Notes under the pieces: model-generated
What the model saw: only the letters and a program-made list of their open reading frames with translations
What the model was told of the DNA's origin: nothing
Database searches by the model: none
Program-made: the position numbers and the translations under genes
Part shown: piece after piece, positions 11,223 through 22,275 of the stretch
Layout: each line of letters begins with the position of its first letter
Numbering within the stretch: the stretch's first letter is position 1
Source: Daphnia pulex
Taxonomy: Eukaryota; Arthropoda; Branchiopoda; Diplostraca; Daphniidae
DNA length: 64,000 bases
Direction: 5' to 3'
Assembly (NCBI RefSeq): GCF_021134715.1
Contig: NC_060022.1
Location: forward strand, 3,601,001 to 3,665,000

Positions 11223-12823
11223 TTAAAAAAGGAATTTCCCAAAACTAGATGATTGGGGCTCCGAATAACTGGACTGGGACGCCGCTTGAGAGTAAGCGGA
11301 TGATGACTTGTAAGCTGGCTGCTGATAGGCCGGTTCTTCGTAAGACTGTCCGGGATAGCCGGCAGGTCCTGCAGGTCCAGCAGGGCCGGGATAACCAGGA
11401 GATCCTGGTTTACCTTGAGGTCCCACGGGTCCAACTGGTCCAAGAGGTCCTACTGGTCCGGGACCACCAGGGTAACCTGGAGTACCTGGTTTGCCTTGAG
11501 GTCCGACAGGGCCTAGAGGACCGATCGGGCCGATTGGTCCTGGGCCGCCAGGGTATCCAGGAGCACCGGGTTTACCTTGTGGGCCAACGGGGCCTGGGCC
11601 GCCAGAGTAGCCAGGAGTTCCAGTTGGGCCGGGATAGCCATCCTTGCCTGGTTTACCCGGAAGTCCTGGTGGGCCTAAATTGTAAATACGAAAAATTTTG
11701 ATGCCGGAAGAAAACGGAAGTGGAATTAACAATATTATGAGCATCAAACTATATACCAGAATATCCAGGAGCGCCGGGGAGTCCGTCTTTGCCTGGGTAT
11801 CCAGGACCGCCAGGGAGACCATCTTTGCCAGGAGCGCCGTTGTAGCCAGGAGGACCAGAAGGTCCAAGTGGTCCTGGAGGCCCTGGAATTTTGCTTGGTG
11901 CACCGGGATATCCATCCTTGCCAGGTGCTCCGCTATAGCCAGGAGTTCCAGCATCTCCTTTAGGTCCCGGTCCGCCAGGATAGCCATTGGTGCCAGGTTT
12001 GCCGGGAGGCCCTTGAGGTCCAACGGGGCCAACTGGGCCAACAGGGCCGGGACCGCCATTGTATCCTGATTTTCCGTCTTTACCGGGGTAGCCAGGTGGA
12101 CCAGGTGGGCCTGGGATCTTGGATGGAATAGTGTATCCAGGTGGGCCGGTTTCGCCTTTAAGTCCTGCAAGTCCCGGAGCTCCATTGTATCCGTCTTTGC
12201 CTGGTAGTCCAGGTCCTCCAGGTAGACCGGGTGAGCCATTGTAGCCAGGTGTTCCCTTCTCTCCATTGTAGCCTGGTTTACCAGGAGCACCTGGTGCGCC
12301 GTTGTAGCCTGCTGCTCCTTTTGGTCCGGGGTAACCGGGTGCTCCGGGTTTTCCAGGTGGCCCTTGAGGCCCAGGTCCTCCTGAATAGCCAGGAGATCCT
12401 GGAGACCCAGCTTCTCCCTTGTATCCAGCAGGTCCTGGAGGTCCAGGAGGACCAGGAGGTCCTGGAATCACTTGAGGCTGAGCATAGGAATTGCTTCCGT
12501 AATCAGCTTGTCCTGGCGGTCCTGGTGGTCCAGGAGGTCCCTTCAGCCAAGGAAGATATTCGAAGAAGCTCTCCCATTGCTTCTGAATCTCGTAAGGAGC
12601 TCCGGAACCGTACGGATTGAGTGAGCCCCACTGTTCCCTGGTAATCGGAACATTTTGGCGACCTGCTTGCGGCACTTGCCCGTATTGAGGTGCCGCCAAA
12701 ACGGTAACCACCAAGAGTGAAACAAATGCCTAGATGATTGAAATCAATAAAAGAAAATAATTAATTCATCTTTACTGTGAAATTCCAATCATTTATGGTT
12801 TTTTAACTTACCAAAACTCTCAT
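11223..12823 (-). CDS. secreted short-chain collagen-like protein 1
   Basis: Extracellular collagen triple-helix protein of about 478 residues. Exons are 12812-12823 (Met-Arg-Val-Leu), 11757-12729 and 11223-11674; both larger junctions fall in phases that keep Gly-X-Y. A signal peptide ([16 protein letters not shown]) is followed by a non-collagenous head containing [15 protein letters not shown] and [16 protein letters not shown]. About 110 Gly-X-Y triplets follow, rich in GKDGYPG and [10 protein letters not shown], interrupted by short SKIPGPPG blocks. The tail is Tyr/Ser/Gln-rich and ends SFGKFLF. The head motif, LNP then QWE then DYLPLL or EYLPWL, is shared with the two other collagens in this window, which argues for one family. 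Role: cuticle or basement-membrane matrix, by inference. Confidence 0.92.
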
Positions 12824-15573
12824 GGCTGATTTTTTAGTTAGCCACTTGTTTGTTAGCTATAACTCTAATTGAATGACTGTGGGAAAACAAAATCAAATTA
12901 GTCGTATGAAAATATCAGCAATTATTATTATTATGGCTAACGTATTGATTAAACTGTGAAAAACGTAAAACAAATGCACATAAGAGAATATTGATTGCTC
13001 GGTAGATGGTCAATGCACTTTTGACTGGTCACCGCTAAACGGCAAATAAAACTGACACAAACTATAGTGCGCCCTTTGCTTATTGGTTGAAGAACTAGAA
13101 ATCCTGGAGAAACTTGTGGTGGCAAATGCTTACCTGTTTCTGAAGTAGCTCTTTCTTCAACTGTTGTCGATTGAACACTGGCTTTTGGATGAGAAATGGC
13201 AGTCTTAAATACCATGTGCGAGCGTGCCACTAAAGTCGGACGAAACAGGTTAGAAAAGATGGGAGGGATCCATATTTTTTTAGAGATCGCAATGAAAACT
13301 TCTACTGTGTATCCAATGAAGTAGCCTATATACACACAAGTGCGGTCAGTAGTCTGCCCACTATAATACAATACGTCTGATTGTCGGGCCGTTTCTTCGG
13401 GCCAGATGGATAACGGAAATCTCTCTTCATATATATATAACATACAGAAATATTTGACGTAAAAGGGAAACCTCTCCTTTGGGGGCGAGTGAAACAAAAA
13501 AAAGAGAAAGAGCCAACAACACACCTTGCGTTATACCTTTTATCTTCATTCTGGAGCAGGAAATCGGCCAGCCATTCCGTGATACCACACACGTGCAGGT
13601 ATTTCTTATACGTCTTGATGTTTGTACACAGAAATCCAAACAATAATATATTCAGGCTGAGCTATTATGCGAAATTAAAGTTGTACATCGAAATCGATTT
13701 AGAAGTGGCAAATTTTTGTGAAAGTTTAAAGGAAATCACCTGCGCGGATGTATCAACACCACATTCTTGGACGTTCTGTTTGAATAGCAAAAGTACAAAA
13801 AATGTAGCATTCTATACGTATATAGACTCGCACGTTGTGTGTCTACTATTAAGCTGCGTTTTAATTGGCCCGTGCAGATGTCTATACGTAGGCAATGTAC
13901 CAAATAACCGAAGAAACTCCGAACCGCACCATTTCATGAAAATTTTGGGAAGAAAAAGTATGTTCTCCTGGCTGCTGTGCAGCAGCATGTGTGCGCTATA
14001 TTGGGGTTTCCCGATTACTAAAACAAGAAAACAGAAAAAATGAAAGTTTGATGCTGACGAAAACTCGTGAAAAGAGTTTAGAAATTCGAATCACACAAAA
14101 AAATGCCTAGAAAGTTATAAAGATCAATGTAATTAAATGATTTTTTGTGTTTTTTCATTTGAAAAAGGCGTTTCAAAGGAATCTGTATAAGACCGAGTAG
14201 CGAGTAACTTTAAGTATTTACTATTTATCTTGAAGTATCAATTACCGTTGACAATCTAGTGTTAATTTAAAAAAAAAAACAAGTTCGATTGAATCAATTT
14301 TTGACTCATTTTCGCAATTTGGCAAATGCAAAACGGGCCAAACCAGACCCAGATTGCAGACTACAATTAAACGAACGACACACACTTTTGTTAAATTTTT
14401 GAGACTTTTAGAAAATACTAGAAATTATAGATAAAACCTACAATAAGGAAATAGTTTATACAACAGACGTTCTACTATTTTGGCAGGTATGTGTGTCTTA
14501 ATTTTTTAAACTTGTGTATGAATGAATTATTTTGTGGTGTAAAAAGCTAGCTCTGGAGGAAGACACAGACATTAGCTTTCTTTCTTGTCACCAGGCCGAG
14601 GCCCACCATGGGGCTGAATTATAAAGAAAATGATTTAGGTTATTTACTTTTTTCCGTCAAAACCCCGCCGTGAAAAGACACAAAAAAATAAGGAACTATA
14701 CGTGCCAAAGTGCTGGCAGTCGTTCTGTTCAAATGTCTCCGGAAATAGTATACAATATTTCTCTTTATTAGCAGCTTTGCCAAGCAGACGAGTGTAAAAA
14801 AAGTGAATTGCAATAGAAACGCTGGTATAATTATGCAAGATTATGGTCGAACTGTAAACAAAGAAAAAGTTCCGTGAAAACCAAATAATATAAAAACATT
14901 ATGTAAAACTATCATTTTTCGAGACCTGAGACATCATAAAAAAAATTCACGGATGTTCGGGAAATCGCACTGTCACAGAGATACGAGTAGAAGCGAATGT
15001 AAAAAAAAAAAACCCAGAAATTCACGTACGAGAAAGTTAGTTTATTTTTTCCACCATGGATAGTGTTATGTTTATGCAGTAAAATAAACTATGGTCGGAA
15101 AATGTAACCAAAAAAGCAGCAGGGAAACTATAAAGACAACTTGGGCCACTTCATCCATGAACGGACGAGTTATTCCACTTTCATTCCTTTTTAAAAAACG
15201 TCCATAGAGCCTGTTGCCCATGCGGTGCGAAAATAAAAATGGGAAGAATTCAATGTAATTTAGAAATAATGAGTTCTCCACTTACAGTCCCATCCATCAG
15301 CTTCGTGGTTATCAATGCCGCTTCGTTTTTCTGTGTCGATCGGCTTCGTAGTTTTGTGGGTCACGACATTGTGCATTTTCTTTAGTTCCGCATTGCCAAA
15401 AACTTTTGTGAACGTTTCTGAACGTCGACGGCGAAATTTATTCGATAACATTTAGCGAATAATCAAGAAAGAATCCTGCGTGCATTTATTAGAAATTTGT
15501 ATTGTCTTTGACTCGTTACACGCTAAAATTCCATTTATTAAACAACGAAATGAATTACTCATTAATATGTTTT
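12824..15573. other. intergenic region between two collagen genes
   Basis: AT-rich, with no exon I can support. Two overlapping long frames (minus 12949-13524 and plus 13489-14043) show no domain, signal peptide or splice context. A donor-like site at about 13133 on the minus strand could belong to an untranslated 5' exon of collagen 1. Confidence 0.45.
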
Positions 15574-18058
15574 CTATTTCCAGAAATCGGGAAATGTGGA
15601 GGGGAGTTGAAAGCTTGTAGAGAATGAAGTCCCGCTGAGAGTCCCGCTCGATTTGACGGGAGAACTTGAGGCTTTCGCTGCTTTCGTTGCTTTCGGTTGT
15701 GATTTATTGTTTTGCTGCGATGACGAAAGTGACGGCGGTTTGGCGTTGTACGTCTGTGCTGGCGCCGGAGTAGTAGATTTGCTGTTGCCGCTATTTGGAG
15801 GAGTATACGTCGGTCTGGATGGCGATGCGGCTCTGGCGTAAACTGTTGGTTTACCCTTTCCTTCGTCTGTGCTACTACTGGAACTGCTGGAAGAACTACT
15901 AGAACTGCTGCTGCTGCTTGTAGCTTCCTTTGGTTTCTCGTACGAAGTTCCAGGTTTTCCCTCTGGCCCTTGTGGGCCAGGTTCTCCGGGTGATCCTTTC
16001 TCACCACTAGGGCCTGATGAACCGTCGTTCCCAGGTTTACCAGGTGGACCTTTGGGACCGGCCTTTCCTTCTGGACCTTTTTCTCCAGGTGTTCCCGGTA
16101 TGCCGGCTTTTCCTTGAGGTCCAGGAGGTCCTATCGGGCCTGTATGTCCCATTTGTCCAGGATGCCCTTGTGGTCCAGTAAAGCCAGGTAGACCAGCTTT
16201 ACCTTGCGATCCCGTTTGACCAGGACCTCCTGGTGAGCCTGGAGCACCAACCGGCCCCGGATGACCATCTTTCCCATCTTTTCCGGGTGGCCCGGAAGGT
16301 CCTAATGAGATTAGCAACATTAATCAAGCTTCAGTATTAATCAAAACAGCTTTTATTTTAATTACCAGTAGGTCCAGTAGGGCCTTCAGGGCCTTCGGGA
16401 CCTTCTTTTCCAGAAGGTCCTTTTTAATAAACCAACAATATTATTATTATTTCTATTGGCGAATCAATTTGTCTTGTAGTAATTTCATGTACTCACCCTG
16501 TTCTCCGGTATTTCCAGTAGGTCCTTCTGGTCCAGTCGGCCCGGTCGGTCCGGCTTTTCCAGGATCACCAGGAAGTCCACTTAACCCAACAGCTCCCGGT
16601 TCGCCAGTTTCGCCTGATTGGGCATTGTTTAAACAGAAGAAAACATCAGACAGATATATTAAATTCATCCAGGCGTCGACTTTTAAAAGCCTTTAAAAAG
16701 TAAGTTATAAATCCAAATTTCTTTTTCATTATCACCCTTTTCGCCTGGAGGACCGTTCGGCCCAGGAGTTCCATCTTTTCCTGGAGATCCAGTTTCGCCT
16801 GTTGGACCTTTCGGGCCAATCGATCCAGGAGGTCCTTCCGGCCCTTCCGGCCCTGGAGGTCCCATCTCTCCGGGGCTTCCTTTTGTGAGTAATAACAATT
16901 GGATTAAGCAACCAATTTAGTTTCTAATTGTAAAGATGCAAATGCACTTACCATCTGATCCGCTATCGCCCTTGGGCCCAGGTTGTCCGGGAGTGCCATC
17001 ATCGCCATCATCGCCATTTTTTCCATCCAATCCTGGAGCTCCCACTTTACCTGGAAATCCTATTCAAAATTGCCTAATTAGAACACGAGTCTAAGCGTAG
17101 GGGGTATTGGTTAACAGAAGGAATAAATTTAAAACTTAAGTTTTTTTTACCAGGGAATCCAGGATCTCCTTTCGGGCCCATCGACCCTGGTTCTCCAGGT
17201 GATCCATCTTTGCCGTTTTCACCGGGTTCTCCATCTGATCCAGGAGATCCATCACTTCCTGAATCACCTTTTTCGCCTGGAGGACCTTCCTGACCAGGAG
17301 AACCATCTTTTCCCGAGTGTCCTTTGTCGCCGGAAGGACCTTTCGATCCCGGTGATCCTTTTTCACCTTTTTCTCCATCGTGTCCGTCTTTTCCATCCTT
17401 ACCGGGTGGGCCTGGTGGGCCTGGAGGACCCGGCGGCCCAGGCGAGCCGCTATCACCTCCGCCCCCACCTCCCTTATAACTTCCGCCACTTGCTTTATAC
17501 CCACCCCCACCTCCACCATAGCCTCCGCCGCCTCCGCCGCCTCCGTATCCTCCTCCTCCTCCCCCTCGATAGCCTCCTCCACCTCCACGATGGCCGTTCT
17601 TCGCTTCTTCATTGCATAAAAGGTACGAAACAAACATTTTATTAAAACAACGCCATGCAAAACTGTGTCGTTAAATAGTACCTCTTTTAATCCGCACAAC
17701 GCTAGGCGGGCCGGGTGGGCCTGGAGGTCCAGGAGGCCCAGGTGGACATGCACAGGAGCCGTTTAGGAGTGGAAGATAATCCAGGAGGAGTTCCCATTGC
17801 TCTTGAAATCTTTGAATGTGAGCTCTCTCCGCGGCGGAATAAACGCGCGGATCCAATCCGTAGTAAGGGTTCAAAGAAGCCAAAACTTCCCTGGTAATTA
17901 ATTTTCTTTCGATTCCTGGTCGCGTATTCGCCATAAGAAGAGGAAGAAACGTTGCCAACAAAAGTGCAATTACCTGGAATTGAAATAATTTAGTGCTGAC
18001 ATAGTTTCCATTAAAAAAAAAACATCCAACATCTGCCGTTACATACCAGCGCCTTCAT
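15574..18058 (-). CDS. secreted collagen-like protein 2 with Gly/Tyr-rich and poly-Ser blocks
   Basis: Eight exons: 18047-18058, 17682-17973, 17151-17606, 16952-17059, 16736-16879, 16497-16613, 16366-16419, 15574-16301, all phase-consistent, about 636 residues. Signal peptide: [19 protein letters not shown]. The head has [17 protein letters not shown] and [17 protein letters not shown] short proline-rich collagen stretch follows, then a glycine-tyrosine block ([20 protein letters not shown]) of the kind found in elastic cuticle proteins. Some 100 Gly-X-Y triplets rich in charged GEKG and GKDG follow. The last exon adds a run of about 15 serines and a basic Ser/Pro/Lys tail ending FPDFWK. Every internal collagen junction splits a glycine codon after its first base, the usual collagen exon rule. 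The acceptor of exon 3 (ATGAAG) is weak. Confidence 0.9.
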
Positions 18059-18382
18059 GATTGACACAAATCAGACGAGTTCGGAGGGGGAAATGGATTC
18101 TGTGCGGACTCTTATGACGAATATGATGTTCTAATCAAACGGAACTGTGACATACTGTCGATCTTGCGAATTTAAAAGAGTTGAGTCAAGTTTTTAACTG
18201 TGTTGGAAGAGTTTAATCTGGATAGTTTTTACAGTTAGGTTATGGAGAAAAGGATACCAAAAATGTTGTGCCACGAACTGCCCGCAGTTGGACACTGACT
18301 CACGTTGAGAGATCGTCGGCCGATTAAGTAGAAGAGATAAAATAAGAGTTTGATCTTCGCGACGGGACCTGGTGCTGCAGAG

Positions 18383-18495
18383 ATGCTGGCTTCCGGCATC
18401 CGAGTGTCCTTAATCTCATTCTAATTGGGATCATCGCAACTCCGGGGATCGTCAAACACGTTATAAATGAAAGTGCAGACAAAGATTCACTCACG
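18383..18495 (+). pseudogene. signal-peptide-like exon fragment, copy 1
   Basis: Reading from 18382, the frame gives AGFRHPSVLNLILIGIIATP and then VKHVINESADKDSLT and ends exactly at a strong donor (ACG|GTAAGT). The adjacent ATG at 18383 is one base out of this frame, so the start is broken or lies upstream. The same text is found at 19872. The family is not recognised. It looks like the first exon of a secreted-protein gene whose remaining exons may be those at 20950-21343. Confidence 0.35.
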
Positions 18496-19871
18496 GTAAG
18501 TTAGACGACGAGATATATCCTCTAAACATTTGATTCTGTTTGGTCAAACCCGTTCAAACCAGTTTAATAAAAGTAAATTTGTTTACAAATACTCCTAAGG
18601 GATTTCACATAATAACCGTGTCGCACGCAAACTCATCCGCATTAGTGTAAACATGTTTGACTCAAATTGAGGGCTGAAATATTTATTACGTTTTAGCTGG
18701 TGAAAAGGCGATCGCCATGAATTACAATTTTCTAAACTCATTTTTACCTAGGAAATGTGAGATGGGAAAACGAGGTTGGCGTCTTCTAGAGATGGATATT
18801 TTGACAACACAAGCTTTCTCTTTTCACTTCACCTCATTAGCGTTTTCTACGCTGGAGAAAGGATATGGTAACAAAAAATTTGGTTACGTATATTCCCTAG
18901 TTTATTTTTCACTTCCCCATTTTTTTATCGCGGTTGCCATAGCCGCCTGCGGCTTGCGTATGGGTATCTATGGTGGGAATCAGATTTTTCTGCGGTTAAT
19001 TGTCACGGAATTTATAATTGTTCGTATTCTATTCATATAGCCAACGAGATGTATGGTTATACATGTTCTGCATGCACATTTGATTTATTCGGGTCTGCTA
19101 TGCGCACATCGATCCATACGTTGTTTGTAGACATGAAAGATGTTTCTAATTTACTACGCTTGCGTTGACGAAACCATATTTGCGGTCTCGGAGGATGGAC
19201 CCGATGACATATTACATTCTAGTATTCGATATACCGTGCGAATCGATAGCTTGGCACAAAAAATAAATAGGTTACGTAATTAGTCCGTGGGCCACACTTG
19301 ATGCCTTCCATCTTTCTGAGGAAGCTTACAATGATGAAGATTGAAGCATCAATCGAGATAGAAATCTGGTTGAGAAAGCTGAGAGAAAAAAACATATAAT
19401 GATAAAGGAGAAATTTAGTTTTAATTTTTTGTTATCAAATTACGCTATTATTATAATAACTGGTGAGCACATCAAAATATTAATTGATAGATCGCTATCG
19501 TTTTGTACTTGGAGAAATCGAATTTGTTGTAGTATTATCTAATATGCTTCGTAAATCTTAGTAGCAAATGTAAATTATAGCCTTTAGCATAAAGTCTTAG
19601 TCAACAAAACACTTCGTAAAGTAAAACAACGGTTTTTATCAAATATTTTAAAAATTATAACATCGCTTAGTTTATTAGACTTGTGCTTATTCGTTTTGTT
19701 TTGTTTATTTTTAGTCACGCATTACTGCTGAATTGTTTTCCCAGAATCACAGTGGTGTCCCAGTTTAATTACTGAGTGAAAAGCAGTATCACCATCGCTG
19801 CTAGCTGATGAGCTGAAGATTTGATCTCTTTAAGCGCTTGATGCAGCGTAATCAAATCAAGCGCGCAGGAA

Positions 19872-19930
19872 ATGTTTGGCTTCCGGCCATTTCGCGTCCT
19901 TAATCTCATTCTGATTGAAAATAGAGAGAC
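19872..19930 (+). pseudogene. signal-peptide-like exon fragment, copy 2
   Basis: ATG at 19872 opens MFGFRPFRVLNLILI, matching the copy at 18383 (GFR, VLNLILI), and CTTAATCTCATTCT is shared at the DNA level. Similarity stops after about 50 bases and no donor follows, so this is likely a decayed duplicate. Confidence 0.35.
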
Positions 19931-20949
19931 GGTTCAATTAGCATCTAGACTCTTCGCACGCTTTTTACATTTGTTACTTTCGATCCACAGAATTCGCTTT
20001 CAGCTTTCACCAACTACATCTTCCCAAATGTTTTCTCCTCCGACTGCTTTGTCAATACAGTGATTGGCTTCCAACGAGATTCGAAATGTTTCTCGCCCAG
20101 CGAGCACTGTAGTTTTATAGATTATGTTGCATTTAACTTTTACCAGTCTATAATTTTTTGGCTAGATAGGCTTATGGATTCGCTGTCTGGAACGGCTGGA
20201 ATTTGAATTAAATTTAAGCACTACATGAGACAATAATCGTTAAATTTCTTTTTTACAAGGTTTGCAATTTCCCGTTTCCTCTAGATATCCTGAACGGTAC
20301 GGTAATTCAGATGCAGGGGATTCCCATTCTCAAGGTGACGATACTGTTTATTTGACAGGAATAATAATGACAAGAGTTGGAATCGATTAAATTCACATCG
20401 AGATGTGCACTCAACGGTCATCATCTTCGCTTCACACTAAAATGATCCGTGTTTGATTCCTTGCTCGTCCAATTGTGTAATGACCCCTAAGATGTATTCA
20501 TATTTCATATGACCTTGTATGTCTTGCATATCCGCTCTTCATTAATGTACAATACACAGTCTACATCAATATAGAAACCAATATTTATTGTAGAAATTTT
20601 ACACTTTCATCGCTTGTTTAATAATAATCGATAATAATATTTTAAAAAAAGGAAATCTACTTTAATAATACCCTACCATCTTAATTAATATTAAATATTA
20701 TATTTGATTAATACTCTCTGTCCCGTGCTGTCAAAATTGACAGAATGAAGCCGATTGCCGGACATTAAGAGAAACATTTTACATTTCTCTCTCTCCGGTT
20801 ACCAAGTTGAAATAGCTGAGGACCTGACCAATTTTGAATTGAAGCAAAAGGTGCTGGATGTCTCACGTGGAGTTGACTGGACGAGATACAACGGCCGCTG
20901 ACACTTTGCTTTTTATTTTTATCCCACTGCATTCACGGCCAAATTTTAG

Positions 20950-21343
20950 GCAGCAATTCATCGACCATATCATTCAATAAAGACGTTCGAAAATATTTTA
21001 ATGAATGCTACTGTCCTGGCTTGAAAGGAAAATCTAAAGCGATATTTGTCTCAACTCCATTCGGCTCCGCTGGATGGAATCCGGTTTCGCAGTTAGATTG
21101 TGTAGGAGGATACAACCCACATTTATACGACAATTTCCTTGTTATTTGGCCAACGTCTTACGTTCTGTCTGTTTCAAATGGTAATTAACTAATTATAACG
21201 AAAAATTAATTTTTACATTTAATTTTACTTTGAGGAAATTAGGTGGATCACAATTTATTACGGAATTCAGTACGGAACTGAAGAAATCGAATGCAGCAAA
21301 CGACACAACTCTTGCGTCTTTCAGGACTGCGGACTGCCATTAG
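20950..21343 (+). CDS. two exons of an unrecognised gene (5' end not found)
   Basis: An exon from 20950 to 21180 follows an AATTTTAG acceptor. It is joined by a 62-base intron with GT-AG ends to 21243-21343, where the frame closes with TAG. The combined frame of about 109 codons contains NKDVRKYFNECYCPGLKGKS, STPFGSAGWNPVSQLDCVGG and NFLVIWPTSYVLSVSNGGSQ. The composition and the clean intron argue for real coding sequence, current or recent. About 150 bases upstream another frame reads YQVEIAEDLTNFELKQKVLD and runs to TGA at 20901, which may be a decayed earlier exon. I recognise no family. Confidence 0.4.
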
Positions 21344-22275
21344 TACCATAAATAATCGCAACAACCTTACTCGATACCGAAAACGTCAGTTTTGGTCGAT
21401 TCAGCAATGGAATGTTTAAATTTCGCATCAATTTGTTCAAAACCAAATAACGAGTCAAGTCATGACAAAATAACGGATTACACGACGATTTTATTGACTG
21501 TACTTTTGCTTTTACGAGCTAGTCGTACATGCCCGCAAGACATAGGAGCACATAAACAATACAGAAGACGATAGTGCCCTTTTGTCGGTGTTCTTCACAA
21601 GTCGTGGAATTTTGTATACCAAAACAAAAGTATGGACGAAGCGCGAGTCACGTACAATACGAAAATTAAAATTTGCCACGTCGTGCAAAATCACTGGCGG
21701 GTTCCAAACGTTGCACACATCTCTGCAAATCCGAAAATTTGACAAACTTGTTCAATTACATGACTTACATCCCACGCAAATTCATTTAGAAAAATTGGAA
21801 GGGGAAATTGGGACTATGTAAAGGGGGCAGCTGGGAGACATAAATAGAGTGAACTGGGGGGACAGATGCAAAATATGAATAGACGAGAAAAGAAAAGAAA
21901 GTCAAAACTCAAAAGTCTCTACAATAATTAAGGAAATAACAGGTGAGAAAAACAAAACAAAAGAAAAACGAACATTCCAACTTCCTAGGTGTTAAATCCA
22001 AAGGATCTCAATCCTAAAAAAAAAAAAAATCCTCACCAGCGAAGAGAGGAGGGCGCAACAAGAGTTACGATCACTTCACACCGACGGCGAGAAAACAAAC
22101 CAAAAGAAACTGTACACCCACTCGCACCACTCAATCACTAATCTGACGCCGTTTTCCAACTCTACCAAACAGAACCTCTCACACCAATTGCCCCCCATAT
22201 TTCTCATCAAATGTCCAACGGAATCATTCCCCATGCTTCAAAGTAGCGCATCAATAACCGGCTCTCGTACATTTT
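21344..22275. other. intergenic, no gene seen
   Basis: AT-rich with A-rich tracts (for example 22018-22029). It is the 3' flank of the LSM14-like exons on the minus strand. Confidence 0.5.

Larger units (their letters stand above)
18059..20949. other. long non-coding stretch with two related signal-peptide-like fragments
   Basis: Apart from the two fragments at 18383 and 19872, nothing supported. It includes the upstream region of collagen 2 (with possible untranslated leader) and AT-rich filler. Confidence 0.45.

Noticed and set aside
12949-14043. Long frames of 191 (minus) and 184 (plus) codons between two collagens
   Set aside because: They overlap each other, have no domain, signal or splice context, and an odd composition.
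17136-17753. 205-codon frame on the minus strand and others over the collagen genes
   Set aside because: These are shadows of Gly-X-Y repeats; the true frame has the signal peptide, Gly periodicity and fitting splice phases.
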